From the NCBI RefSeq assembly GCF_022539315.1, contig NC_066314.1, positions 62,233,543-62,297,542 of the forward strand: DNA of 64,000 bases, given 5' to 3'. Origin of the DNA: Serinus canaria (lineage: Eukaryota > Chordata > Aves > Passeriformes > Fringillidae). A model generated the notes under the pieces. It searched no databases, had not been told where the DNA came from, and saw only the letters and a list, made by a program, of their open reading frames with translations. The first letter of the stretch is position 1. The number at the start of each line of letters is the position of its first letter. Positions 1 through 12,100 of the stretch are shown here, in pieces. Position numbers and translations under genes: made by a program.

Positions 1-900
1 CCTCCCAGGGCTTGGAGCTCCGGAATTTGTTCTGTCTTTCTGCTTAGGTAAGGCCATGGAAAAGTACTGGGAAAACTAGCTACTAATACAATGGGTGACA
101 GAGATACAAATGTATTTGTGAAGAGTACAGAGAACACATAAAAGAAAAAAGACAAAACCCAAACAACATCAGTACATTTCTGATCATATATATGTGTCTA
201 TATATATGATTAATATCATCAATCTTACTCTTCTGTGCTTCAGAAGACACTCCAGGTCACTAGTTTAGTTACTGGCTTTTAACCTAAGACTTTGGATGAA
301 ATCTTCTCCCCCACAAAGTATTCCAAAAGACATGAAAATAAGCAGGGCTTTCAAACAGGCATGTTAGACCTGAATGTTCAGTGCACAACTGAAGGTTCAC
401 TGCAGTCAGTACTGAGCTATCAACCTGGATTTCAAATCAAGTTATGGTGTGCTAACATGCTGTCTTCTGTCAACTGAGCAAATCTAAGTGGGTCTTCTTA
501 GCCTCTAGCTTGAGCAGAAATGAGTCTCAGTTTTAGCTGTTTTCATTGCAGACTGATCTAAGTCACAGTAATTTCCCGTTGTTTCTGGCAGAGTGAACTG
601 GCAAACAGAGATCATGTGTTGTAAAATAATTTTTCAAGCAACTTGATGGTGAGTCTGAGTCTATATTGAGATATTCTAAAAAAATGAATGCCTGGTAAAA
701 CTTACAGAGCAAGCTGATTTATACATAGATGCAACAATTAACAAAAGTAGGCCCATTTTCATTGGTGGGACAATGTGTTGGATTACTGGAATAACGGAAT
801 TAAAACTGGGAAAATAACATGTAATTCCCTGAAACACTGTGAGTACCATTGGTTGGTTTCTTTGGTGTGACCAGGAGTGGAGAAAATTTTTTGAACTCCA

Positions 901-977
901 GTTGCAGAAGCAGCCAGAGAATGAATGCATATAGAATGCATTCATTCTCTTCTGGTTGCAGAAGCAGCCAGAGAATG
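901..977. repeat. Direct repeat flanking an inverted repeat
   Basis: A 23-base unit starting GTTGCAGAAGCAGCCAGAG occurs at 901-923 and again at 955-977. Between them 916-930 and 936-950 are exact reverse complements (15 bases) around a 5-base centre, and the pairing resumes after a 2-base bulge. A direct repeat combined with an inverted one is the pattern expected when a nascent strand switches template and returns. Confidence 0.95.
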
Positions 978-1362
978 CATGTACATGGAACAGTGACACA
1001 GGCTAAACCTGCAAGAGTTGGAAATCAGTTATGCTGAAGATATTGCTGTTTATATCTTAGAAAAAGACATTTGAGTTTGCTCACAGGACATATACCTTTC
1101 AGATGTATGTATTAAGCTAATGATGAAGGATTAGGTATTAAATTAGGCAGCTAATTCATATATGTTTGTGTGAAAAAAAATTCTCTCAGCTGGAATTTAA
1201 CACCTTGTTATAGATAAAGTGTATGAATGTATCTTTCTGATGCCAAACAGAAATCTCCAATAATGTCCAGCAATGTTATAATGAGCATCATAGATTTGAG
1301 TAGCTATTCCTTCCAAGTGTACCCTCTTGTAGGAGAAATGAGAGTCTGCTAACATAATATTC

Positions 1363-1433
1363 AATTATTTCTTTTCCTTCTTTAACCTGCTGCAGCCAAG
1401 TAGCAGCAGGTTAAAGAAGGAAAGGAAATAATT
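1363..1433. repeat. Long near-perfect inverted repeat
   Basis: Bases 1363-1393 and 1403-1433 are reverse complements over 31 positions with a single mismatch, separated by 9 bases. One arm is pyrimidine-rich (CTTTTCCTTCTTTAACC) and the other purine-rich. It could form a stable stem in single-stranded DNA or RNA. No terminal motifs or target duplication mark it as a transposon. Confidence 0.95.
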
Positions 1434-1806
1434 CTTCTCATTGACTGTTTACATAGCTAATCCTTTCCCACCATGGACAATATAAAATAAATGACACCTA
1501 TTCAGTGAAATAAACTTTATTCTGCTTTTGTTTCACGATTTATTTAAACTCAGGTGATGCTCTCATCATCTCAGGAAGAATAGGGAAAATAAGCAATTAC
1601 TGGCTTTGCCAAGAATAGCTGGTGCAAGAATCACCTGAAATAGATTTAAATCCTTTACCTGTGCAACATAAATCAGAAAACACAGCTGTCACACGATTCA
1701 AGGTTTGTTTTCCACATATACATGGAAATTAGCTACAGGAATGCTTTGATAGTGTTTTCTAAATGTGGTCTAACACTGCAGAAGAGGAAATAATAATTTA
1801 AGAGTG

Positions 1807-2335
1807 CTGAGGTAGCCATCCAATGTCATTGCAAGGCTGCTCTAAAAAAATATTTGGAAAGTCATGGCAGTTGGGCAAAATTCTCAAGAACTGGCAGACA
1901 GCAAAAACAATCCTGTCTTTGAGAAGGATGAAAAAAACCCAGCTGACATTGTTAATTTTGACTTTTAAAGGCTTTCGGCACTCCTGTAATAGCTCCTATA
2001 ATACCTGTATAGACAAACTGGTGAAGTTTGGATGATGTAGTGAGGTGGGAACTGCTGGGATCAAAGGCTAACAGCATGAAGCTGCACTGGAGGGTGATCA
2101 TGATTTGGGTGCTCCAAGACTGGGATAGTGGAGCTAAAACAGTTCACTTATGATCAGGATAATGGGGCAGAGTGCAGACCCAGCAGGTTTGTGAATGATG
2201 CAAAATTAGAGTGATTAACACACTAAATGGTTGTGCTGCCTTTTAGAGAGACCTTGGCAGGCTGGAGAAATGGGTCAACAGAAATCTCATGATTTATAAC
2301 AAAGAGAAATGTAAAGTCCTGTGTACATGTGAAGC
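1807..2335 (+). mobile_element. CR1 LINE, 5' portion of an interrupted copy
   Basis: The sequence follows the reverse-transcriptase part of the CR1 ORF2: first a stretch like the segment encoding the FKKGKKxDP region, then one like the DFSKAFDT region, then the block around 2230-2300 matching the region encoding RDLDRLExWAxxNLMxFN. Frameshifts and stops break it throughout (for example GACTTTTAAAGGC), so it is a dead copy. It continues at 2807 after an LTR-like insertion. CR1 is the main avian LINE; this copy is diverged and therefore old. Confidence 0.75.
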
Positions 2336-2339
2336 TTCA

Positions 2340-2806
2340 TGGTTTAGAAAAAGTGTTCAACTTAATTCTTCCCACTGAAAGCACTCCAAGATGCACACCT
2401 CACATTTGCTCCTTGTGGCACTCTGGAAAAGAGAACTGTAGGCACAAAAGGTAAAGCTCATGGGCTGAAGTAAGAACAATTTACTGGAACCAGCAACAAA
2501 TTTAGTAAACAAACAGTAACAGCAACAATGCTAGTGACAGAGGGTAGAAGAAAAGAAAATGTTATTGCTCACTGCAGCAACATCTGACCATAGGCAATTC
2601 CAGATGGCTCCTGCTGCCACACTCCCCCACTGCTCCCTCTGGCCCCCACAGGCCTACCACACAGCTCCCCCTGCCATGCTTTACCCCACTGGAAGGATCC
2701 CCTTCTCCCCACACCTGGGGTGGTTTGGAATAACCACTGGGTCCTGGCCATTCCCTCTCCTGGTAACTGCAAAATTCAGCCCTGTCCTGGGCAGACCCAG
2801 AACAAA
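2340..2806 (-). mobile_element. LTR-like insertion splitting a CR1 copy
   Basis: The CR1 match stops near 2335 and resumes near 2807, so this segment was inserted. It has the look of an avian endogenous-retrovirus LTR read on the minus strand: a central AACAATTTACTGGAACCAGC block, an ACAAACAGTAACAGCAACAA block, and a C-rich 2600-2790 part. Open frames at 2559-2819 on both strands are by-products of its composition. Exact ends and a target-site duplication could not be fixed, and no internal retroviral genes are present, so a solo LTR is the simplest reading. Confidence 0.6.
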
Positions 2807-3527
2807 GGAATAACCCCATTCACCAACACAGGCTGGAGACCAAACTGTTGGAAATCAGCTTTCCAGAAAAGAACTTTGTGCCCTGAGGATTCTGGTGGAC
2901 AAGTGGCTCATGAGCTAAGATTGTGACCTTGTGGCAGAGAAGACCTGCCAAGTTCTGGGCTGTATTAGTCAAATAATTTCCAGAGGATGGAGGGAAGTGA
3001 CCCTTCCCCTTTTTCCACTCCAGTCATGAGCTCCCCTGTATACAGAAAGGATACTGTTGTACATGCTGGTTAGGGGCATGGGGATGATTTAGGCACTGGA
3101 GCATTTGACATAGTGGATGACAGACAGAGAACTAGAATTGGTAAACCTAGAGAAGCCTTAGAGGGATATTTTCAAAGTGGAAAAGGGGGAGAAGGAGAGA
3201 GAATGAAGCTGGGTTCTTCTCACTCATATCCTGTTAAAAGATATGAAGCAGTGGAAACAAACTGAAACACAACATATTCAGGTAAAACATAAGATTTCAG
3301 TGTGAGTGTGTTTAAAGGCTGGAAGAAGTTGCCCACAGAGATTGCAGAGTCTCTGTTCTTGGAGACATTCAAACCCCCCATGGACAGAGTACCCAACAAG
3401 GAGCATGAGTTGACCCTACTCAAACCAAAAGGGTGGTGTGTAAGGGGAGAACAGCTGATATTTTTAGAGGATTGATAGACAATATCCAGAAGTTGGTTCC
3501 AGTCCCAATGATTATATCATTCTGTGA
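2807..3527 (+). mobile_element. CR1 LINE, 3' portion of the interrupted copy
   Basis: The copy resumes with sequence like CR1 ORF2 after the RT core, passes through the segment at 3200-3300 matching the region before the 3' UTR, and ends in the usual 3' UTR (GAGACATTCAAACCCCCCATGGAC near 3361, then TCATTCTGTGAAATG at 3517). The terminal ATTCTGTG-like octamer marks the true 3' end. Internal deletions and frameshifts show that it is inactive. Confidence 0.8.
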
Positions 3528-5394
3528 AATGACTTTCAAGAACTACACTGTCCACACACTCTTCACAAACAACAAAGTCTAGGATGTCAGCATACCACTG
3601 TTGTGACTTAGGTGACCAAAAGTGTCAGAAAATCTGTCTGATTAAGCAAAACATTTTGTGGACCACAGTGCACAAGAATGCAACCTTGACCTTTTTCCTG
3701 AGGTTGTGACAAATTGGTTGTGCACACAGGTAGCAGAGAAGTATGGCCAGGGTGGTTCTTTGGAAGAAGTCCATTTTGTTTCCACTTCTGGAGCCCGTGA
3801 GAAAGTTTTGACAGTTGTCCTGGCATTCAGTTGTTTGCAGGAAACCACATGCAGGACATGCAAAGCAAAAGTCTGAAGCAGTTGAGCATTCTTCACTTTT
3901 CATGAGACTACATTCTTACAGAAAAGTAAACCACACATATTGACTCATTAATAAGGTGGACAATATTTTGTCTCTTAATAAATAGGATTTCTGCTAAAGT
4001 AACACCTCCCATTTGCTGTGAAATACCCTAGGGAGCATTTCGGAAATTGAATAGAGCTACATTTCTAGCCCTCAGTATTAACTTATTTGGGATAACAATT
4101 TTTTTCTTGTATGGAGGGAAATAGCTGGGTAAAGCATACTATTATTACTAATTTGGATCAAGTCACAATTATGATGTTCAAAACTAAACAGCACTTCTAC
4201 AAATATCTTGCTTTTTTTGCTGTCTGAAGTTTTATATGTTTTAACTTTCAGCAGTAAATGTGTCACTCTTCCAGAAGCTTTATCCAAAAGTCAAAGTTGG
4301 CACACACTCCATTATACCAAATAGTACCAAATAATGAAGAAGAATGGAGACTGATTATTAATGCAAAATGGCTTGAATAAGCCAATGAATAGAATGACAA
4401 AAATAGATTAAATAATTGAGTCTCAGAAAGGATGTTAAAATGTATGTCTTACATAAATCAAAAATGAAGTGTGTACGACACAGAATGAGTCATCCTGTGA
4501 ATAAGAGGAAGATGAATTCAAATGTTGTTTGCCAGTAGTAAGAGATGGTACCACTCTGGTTCTGTCAATCTCCTAAGTAATAAAGATGGACCTCATACAG
4601 GAAGTCAGTAGGAGTTTTGCTTGGCTAAGGAAAGTAGCATAGAGCACTGGGAAAGTATTGAATTTAAATATGAAATATCTGTTGTGTTGCCCTACATTCT
4701 AATCCTGTCTCCAGTGAATTAACTAGCTAAATGATTATTAGCATCACTGAAAACAGGGAAGGACCCCCTCTCCTCTGGTAAAAATTAATTTCTTTGTTAG
4801 ATGGAAAGTAAAATTTAAAGTAATTTGCAAATAGCCCATAAAATGTTAATTTTTTTATCAGAAAAGTAAAATCTTAACAGATTTTTTTTAGTAATGTCCA
4901 TCAGTGAAGGACAAGGTAGAAATGCAGTTCATTTTAAAGTCAGTAGAAATTTAAATTTTTATCATATGCCAGAGGATACATGAAAAAAATGGTAAACCTA
5001 TGGAACAAGAGTTTTTTAAACATTAGCATTTAAATAATATTACATTATCAAATCTGAATTATATAAATAGGTATTACTACATTCAGCACTGAATATTTCA
5101 TTACTCGATTAGAAAATGTAAGTTTAATATCAAATGGCATTTCCATATGAATTTCTATGCATAAAATATCACAGATGAAGCTTGAAATTTGCTATTGTTT
5201 TTAGCCATGTCCAGATTGGATCAGTTTTTAAAAGCCTCCTTCTTTGCTCTACATATTAGGCTGAAAAAAGCCAGGACAATGACTGCTATTTTATTTCTTT
5301 TACTAATCTGAATTCTTAAGTTTTAGTTAGTCACTGCTAAAGGGAAAGTAAAAGAAGAAGAAATAGTGGCATGGTTTTAGTGTACTAAGAGTAG
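3528..5394. other. AT-rich stretch without a supported gene
   Basis: Only chance-size frames are visible. Overlapping frames at 3608-3903 on both strands have no convincing splice context and match nothing I recognise. No repeat family was identified. Confidence 0.4.
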
Positions 5395-5715
5395 AAAAAA
5401 AAAATAGAGAAGTAAAAAAGGCTTGAGAGACAGAGGGGAAATAAACTTGGCAAAAAAAGTCCTGAAGTGCAGGAAGGTCAGAACAGGAGAGAAAGCTTGG
5501 AGGAGACAGATGTGCTTGGGAACAAAAAGGGTAAATGCAATTTCTGGAGTAGAGCGAAGCCTTGGACTCATTAAAGCAGAGAAAAACAATCAAGAAGGAG
5601 ACTTTAGGGAGCAAAGAGAGCAATCACACCTTGGAAGGAAAAAGAGAAAGAAACTGGGAAGTGGGCCTGAAAGAGGAGAGCAGGGGAGAATTGAGAAATG
5701 AGGTTTTGGGAGAAG
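5395..5715. other. Strongly purine-biased strand segment
   Basis: The plus strand is dominated by A and G for about 320 bases (AAAAGAGAAAGAAACTGGG and similar), giving a 92-residue plus-strand frame and pyrimidine-driven frames on the minus strand. No splice signals or recognisable domains support coding. Such asymmetry can mark a decayed polypurine repeat. Confidence 0.6.
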
Positions 5716-7680
5716 AGATAGGGCTTTGTTAGGATGGAGTTAAGCAAAAAATATTGCTAAAGGCTCCAGCTCTCTGAAATGTCAGCCAAGGTGGCTGTCT
5801 GTAAATCTCTGGGTTTATTTATTTGTCTTGCCACAATATATAAAGGAATTTATTTAGTTAGTGAAATGCATTTTTCTTGCATTCTGCAGAGCCTATTCTC
5901 CTTTTGGTGTACATGATAACAGGAGACTGTTGTATAAATCGATGGGAGAGCAGATGTCTTTGAGTAGTTTTCCACTGGCAATTTATTCTTGCTATTTAGA
6001 ATTTTTAAGAATATGCAAACTTTTGGAAAAGTTTGCATAGAATGTGCCTAATTCATGCAGGCTAGAAACTCAGAAATTTGTACTTAATTGTGAAATATGG
6101 AGGGCTGACAAATGGCTGGATGATATAACCCTGAATCACTTAATCACTAGCATGGTTAGATTTTCAGTGATGTTATTGCACCAGAAAGTTCTCCTCTAAG
6201 TAAAAAACAGTTGTACACTGTATTCCAAAAATTATCTTGGGCAGTGAATTAAATAGTCTGGGTGATTAAAGGATTTGGTGAATGCTGGAATAGATTCATC
6301 AGTCTTTGATTATGGATGGCACCCTTTACTTCAGAGAAGTAAAGAAGTTATGGAAAAAAAAAAAAAGAGAGAGGAGTTCTGTTAGCAGTGTAGTTCTTCC
6401 ATTTAATGTATGAAGTTTCATAGAATTTGTCCAATTATACAATCAGATATGTCACATTGTCACATTAGGAAAAGAGCCTGCTTCCTTTGCTCATGACAAT
6501 TAGTATGTCACTTTTCAGGTGGGATACCTGAAGGCAGCAGAAGGCCTTGAAAAGTAATGCACTGTTCTTCATATAAAGATGAAGAGTAGGTAAGGAGTTT
6601 AAAAGTTTCTTTCAGTATTTTTCTTTCTTTTCACTGCACATCAGCTCAATGCTTTCAAAAGTTTCCTTCCTTGTTTAATCCAATTGTTGGCTTACCACAC
6701 TGAGCTGCAAACTGAGCTAAACCAAAGCAACCTAAACCCCAATGAATTTGCAGTGCCTCATCTACTAATGTCCACATTTTGTCACAGGTTTCATAATTTA
6801 TTAAATAAATACATAAGAATGTGTTTGTACCTGTTGGGAAATCTATAGCTGATCTACTCGGAAGACAAAAGTGATGAATGCAAAATGTTTTCACAGCAAC
6901 TACCAAAAATACTTTTTTTCTTCTAATGTGATGTGACATTTGTTTGATTTTGGATTAAGATATTAAGAACCAAATATTAAAGACTTCTTGTACTTGGGGA
7001 ACACATCTGGTTTGGGATCCTGATGGTCTAATTCTGTTCAATTTATATATAAAAATATACATTACACATGTATATATAAAGTTTTCCCTCGTTGAGTGTC
7101 ACACTGACACACACATGCATAAATTAGTCTAAAAAGGCAGATGGATTACACAAATTCTTTTGGGTAGTTTTGGTGTGGGTAGAGTGGACAAGCGAGTCCT
7201 GAAAACTAGAAGGATAAGATTCTCTACCATGTCATCGAGGAGAGGAAAGGGCAGACTTAGTGATGTTAGATACAGGAATTGTCAGGTTCCATGTGTTGAA
7301 CCAGCTGCCATGAACAGAGTGGTTCCTGGCATCTGGTGTGAATCATCTGCTGGTGGCTGCTACATGGACCCATAATCATGATATCAGAAAGAGGGAAACT
7401 GTCTGGAGTCCGTTTGAATGCTGACTGTTGCAAAGGGTCTTTGTCTTTAACAGGGATAGAAACCCAGGATTAATAGAATTCTGAACTATTCATTTAAATC
7501 TTGGCTGCAGGAAATATTATTTTCCTTATTTTCCTTATTTTGACTAGTCTGGAAAAGGTGGATGCCATCCTTGTTTAGAATTTTGTCACTTTGGGGTACC
7601 CATCTCAAAACCAGGCTGAGCAGCTTTTGTCACACAAAAGAGGCACAAAAGAAGCTGGTATCACAGGACTTGCCTTGCAG
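5716..7680. other. AT-rich stretch without a supported gene
   Basis: Apart from the palindrome at 6012 and an A-rich run at 6353-6366, nothing was identified. An acceptor-like CTTTTCAG near 6518 and a donor-like GTAAGG near 6590 exist, but every frame between them is stopped. Confidence 0.4.
6012..6039. repeat. Perfect 13-base palindrome
   Basis: TATGCAAACTTTT at 6012-6024 and its exact reverse complement at 6027-6039 are separated only by GG. Each arm contains ATGCAAA, close to an octamer-type POU factor site; whether that matters is unknown. Confidence 0.95.
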
Positions 7681-7725
7681 CTGACCTCTGTGAGACTGCA
7701 TCCTCAGCCTCCCACGGGGATCTGA
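7681..7725 (+). CDS. Candidate small exon, unidentified protein (low confidence)
   Basis: A 45-base segment lies between an acceptor-like GGACTTGCCTTGCAG and a donor-like GTGAGT. Only one frame is fully open, with phase 1 at both ends, reading DLCETASSASHGDL. That phase would join in frame to the candidate exon at 23597-23647. It is richer in G+C than its surroundings and has one CpG. Length and splice strength alone could arise by chance, so it is listed as a possible 5' exon of the plus-strand gene. Confidence 0.22.
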   Translation: MTSVRLHPQPPTGI

Positions 7726-8839
7726 GTGAGTGCTAGAGCCCCAACAGCTCAGAGAATTCTGCCAACTTGCATCAAGTTTACATTAAAACAAGAAAGAAAA
7801 AAAATTTCAAACCTTTCAAATGGAGAAACATTTTTTGAATTAAGATTTATTACTTGGTTTCATAATCTGTTACTTGACAGCAGCTGGCTATACAAAGTGT
7901 GGAGTCTATTGGATTAGTTTATATAACAGATGGTTCTGTTTTCAAATTTACTCCAAATGTTCAGATGCTTTAGTAAATTAATATTTCCCATCTGATAATA
8001 GCTCATGGATTCAGCTTTAATCTTTGGTCTTTCAAAAAAAAAAAAAAAAGAATTAATAAAGACCACTGGGAATCATTGACACTCAATTTGAAAATGATAG
8101 CCTGGGGAGTGGCAGGCCTGGGGCAAAATGCATAAGAAATTGCAGTAAGAGTATTGTACTGAAGTTTAAGCTAAAGTCACAGTGTATGCAGTGTTACTGT
8201 GTACTTCTCAAAATATTTTTATTGGAAAATTTTGAGACCTGTTTAATATCTTAATTGTGTATGTTTTACAAAAATCAGTCTTGAAAGAGCATAAAGCAAG
8301 ACCAGGAAAATAAATTCATTAAGCTTCATGAAAGCTCTGTAAAGTGGGTAAAATTATCATTGTAGTGCAACATCCTATTGCAATATAATAAATATAATGA
8401 ATGGTTCATCCCATATATATTTTTTAAATAATTGGAAGTAAAATAAAAAAGAAATCCAAGACCGCTTTTAAACACCTGCAGGCAGTACAGTGTTGTCTGT
8501 TTCTTACTCAGCAGACATTTGGAGATGTTCTATGTCTGCATGTTAACCTTATATCAACTTTCAACAATTTCTTTTCTTTGTCTCAACTGACATCTTAAAA
8601 AAACCTTACTAAAGGATGTGAGCAAAATAGGACCTGCAAACAGTGAAGATGCTTTTCCAACAGAAATTTGCTCTCTGTATATAGATGTGACATAATACCA
8701 GTTTATATTGCATAGCACTTTTAATTAGACAGCCTGATTCTTCTACAGAACTCCAGCCTCATTAATGACTATGACAAATGGTGCTCATTGAAAATTGGTC
8801 TTTATTTGGCAGTTCTTCACAGTCTCATTTTTCAATATA
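7726..8839. other. AT-rich stretch with an A16 tract
   Basis: No gene or repeat family was recognised. An uninterrupted A run occupies 8034-8049. Confidence 0.4.
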
Positions 8840-9104
8840 TGACTGTTTAAATTATTTATTATGTGCCATCCAACCCCTGTCCTGAAAATAGAAATTTTAC
8901 AGAAATATTTCTACTGGACTCGTGCAGTAGTGCCAGTGGATCAATTCAAAGAGAATGTGTGACAGTAGACAGGATTTCAGAACCCTGGAGTTACATGCTC
9001 AAACTCCACATGTGATGTAAAGGGAAGGTGCAATTTCAGAGGGCTGTGTGCATTGACCCTCAGGTTGAGTAGACTGCAGTCCAGGAGTGACACATAGAGG
9101 GTTA
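8840..9104 (-). CDS. Candidate minus-strand terminal exon (low confidence)
   Basis: On the minus strand a strong acceptor (GCATTCTTTCTTTTCAG) precedes base 9104. With two bases completing a codon, a 41-residue frame stays open to a stop at 8979-8977, beginning TLYVSLLDCSLLNLRVNAHS. A 34-residue frame in the next register is also open. An AATAAA lies on the minus strand at 8860-8855, about 117 bases past the stop, so a coding end plus short 3' UTR is possible. It would close the minus-strand chain after 19624-19700, but the phase (0 into 1) needs another exon between them. The product is not recognised. Confidence 0.28.
8855..8860 (-). promoter_or_regulatory. Possible polyadenylation signal (minus strand)
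   Basis: AATAAA on the minus strand, read from TTTATT on the plus strand. It is of interest only because it follows the candidate terminal exon ending at 8977; in AT-rich DNA the hexamer is common. Confidence 0.25.
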
Positions 9105-12100
9105 CTGAAAAGAAAGAATGCACCTAAAATCCTTCATGGTAAAATTTTAAAAATCTTACTCAAGAGTATGAGATCACATCCTTGCACTTTGGACAGAAGT
9201 CTATCCCTCATCCTTAGTGAAGTATCTAAGTTCTTGCTTTCAATAAAGAGCAGGGAACATTATTATTTCAGAATTTGACTAGAGGAGGAGGCAGCAAAGG
9301 ATTTGAGGTTACTCTTACAGCAATGTTGATTGTGCAACAGTTTACTGGTTAAGCATTCACTTGACATTTTAGAAATCCAGGTTTCATTATTTTCAATGTC
9401 ACTCTAATAGAGGAACAAAAAGTGTGCTCAACAGCCATTCCACTGTGCACTAAAGCAAATTCTACTCAATAAGGCAAGAAAGAAGAAAAGGTGAACCAAT
9501 ATTTCTTAATTTAATGGCTAGGTCATGCAGTTGAGAATGAAGGAGGAAATGAGTGAGCAGCTGCTTCTCAAAACAGGGAATATCTGTTTTGCTGCTTTTC
9601 TTTTAAAAAAAGATGAAAAACCTACAATGGAGTGTGGGGCTTTCTGATTCAGTCCTGCTGTTTTCTGGAGCCTAAAGCTTGCCCAGAAAGTTTATGAACA
9701 CCATCCTTTCATGTTGTGGCAGAGTTTCAAAAGGAACCAGTGTTTTTACCCTCCCTTCCTTGCATTCCCTAATGTCTATTGTGAGGAAGTTTGAGTATGA
9801 CTCACTTCAGAAGAAAGGGAAAATTGAGACTGTACCTCCTACATCCCCAAGGAATGGCATATTGACTAGACTGTTGCCTAACAGGAGGCACCACCTTCTT
9901 GGTCAGCTAGGTTTTAACAGAAATCAGTGGGAGTAAGCTTTTTAATAGATAAAAATGGGAGTTTCAAGAGCCAAATTAGGCTATGGAGAGCATGTTGGAT
10001 TGAATAGGCTCTGTTTATAGTGACATACTTCTCAGTGAATAATCAGAAGCAGAATTTTCGACTCTTGTTACTCTGTGAGGTGATTGAGACTCTTATGGAG
10101 ATGAGGTGTTTCCAAGACTGGGTTGAAACAGAAAGGTGTTATAGGAGCTCAGAATGATTTCATCTTAGTGACAGCCCTGTCCAGTATGGACTATTTTTAT
10201 CACAGAACTATGACAGATAAAACAGTGAAAGGACATGAAGGGGCCAGGCTGACAGTTTAGCTGACATTACAAGAACAGTGTAAGGGAAGAGTGGAGCTCT
10301 CCCTGATGCCTCTTTGTCTCATTGATCTCAGTTACAGGAGTAAGAGCTCAGTACACTTGCTGTATGGTTTCATACTGCACAACAAACAGAGAGCAACCAT
10401 GTTGTCCACTTCAGAAAATTTCAGATTCTTTGACTTTTCCAGCAGTACCTATGAGCTGCACCTAGGAGCTGAGGCAGAATCAATTTATCCAAGGGAAACT
10501 TTAGCTACTCTAGTCTTGAGGAGATCCTTCTGCCTCCTACATGTTTCAGTCTCAATGTTAGGTTTTATGGCAAAACTCAGGTAGCTTTCCCCATTCAACA
10601 GACAGCCTTGAGCACCACCCACTAAATCAGGCCTGGCTTCACTTGGAGGAACCACATTGTCTGCCTTTGGTTGTACCTGTGTATGCACATCACAGCTTCC
10701 TAAAGCAGTGTTACAGCAATGCAGTAACACAGGAACAAAAATCAGACCAAAAAACCACAGGACATTCAATCCTGGCATATATGGTGGATCCTCACGTGTG
10801 TCATCAGTGGGTCTGGGCTCTTGAGCACAGCTGTTTAGCACTTGAGCTGAGAAAGTAATCTGTAGTGGCAGAAGGCTTTTATCTTCCACTAGGGGGGAAT
10901 GGATACACATACTTTGCTGGTGAGTGAACAAATCTTTGCTAGCTCATGAACAAATTATGAGACTTGGGGGTAGTAGGTTAACTGGCCCTAAGGCAAGGAT
11001 TAAGAAAGTCATAGACTAGAAATAGAAACACACCCCAAGAATGATGCTTTGTTTCATTTTATCTGCCTGTATTTCTGTGAACTTTTGAAGTGCTTAGGAA
11101 ATTTCTTTTCTTCCTGTGACTAAGAGGGGGAAAAGATGAAAAAGTAGGACTTTAAGGAGAACACCATGTATTGCAAGATGCACAGTAAAAGTGCATGGAT
11201 AGGTGAAGCAGATAACTTTTTGGTGAATAATCTCAGTTCAAAAACCCTGAGCTGCCCACACCGTGGACACCAGGTCCTGTGCTGCACACAATGGCCCAAA
11301 GCTGCCTCAGTCCATTCACTGCAGTCAACCACAGCTGACAGGACAAACCCTCCCAGCTGTCTCTACATCCAATTTCTGTGAAGCAAAGGTGACATGACCG
11401 GGCACTGAGAGACCTTTCCAAAATCCAAAACAGTGAGGTGAAGATCCCGGTTCTTGAATCTTTGGCGGCTGACATTGGGAGAGCTTTTGAGTTTGAGTCT
11501 CAGCCAGGCCCTCACTCCTGTGGTGTGCTAAGGACTCCTGGCTTCCCAACAGCCTCATAAATGGGAGCTCTTCTGACTGTGTCTCCTTGGGCCTCAGTTA
11601 CTGCTCTCAGCTTTTAATGTGTGCTCATTCTTCTATTAATGCCAGTTCTCCCCCCTTTGCCACCCCCATGGGAATGAATTTTCATTCACTATGGGCCTCT
11701 CCAGTTCCCACTGAAGTCAACAAGTGCTCTGCTATTGACTTCCATGCAAACAAGATCTGGCCTTTCCTATTTTTTCTCTCTTCATCCACCCACATCTGTC
11801 ATCTATCTATTCTTATGTTGTTTCTGTAGACTTTTTATTATTTTTTTTAATTCTGTGTCCAATATTATAAACTTCATAATTTTTTTTAAGAAATATTTCT
11901 CTGGCCCCTTTATGCACTGTAATCTGAATCCTTTGCTCTAAACCTCCCTAGCTTTTCACACACCCATTCCCTTGTCCCTCTTTCTTTTTGTTTCTTTTCC
12001 AGCCTTTTGCTTTCCTAGTTTAACCTCTCTGACTGACATAAGAAACAGAAAAATAAACCAAAGTACTAAGACTTTCATACAGTAGCTGCATGAGGTGGTG

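Larger units (their letters stand above)
1..1806. other. AT-rich non-coding stretch with two foldbacks
   Basis: No gene is supported here. At 22-47 a pyrimidine-rich run ends in TTAG followed by GTAAGG, which fits a splice acceptor and a splice donor equally well, so an exon edge at about position 47 is possible but its direction is not decidable. The stretch otherwise holds the inverted repeats at 914-955 and 1363-1433, listed separately. Confidence 0.5.

Noticed and set aside
2559..2926. Overlapping open frames on both strands.
   Set aside because: They lie in the C-rich part of the LTR-like insertion and the CR1 copy beside it; they are composition artefacts.
3608..3903. Overlapping frames of 72-92 codons on both strands.
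   Set aside because: No splice context, no recognised motif, and each strand is equally open, which is typical of chance.
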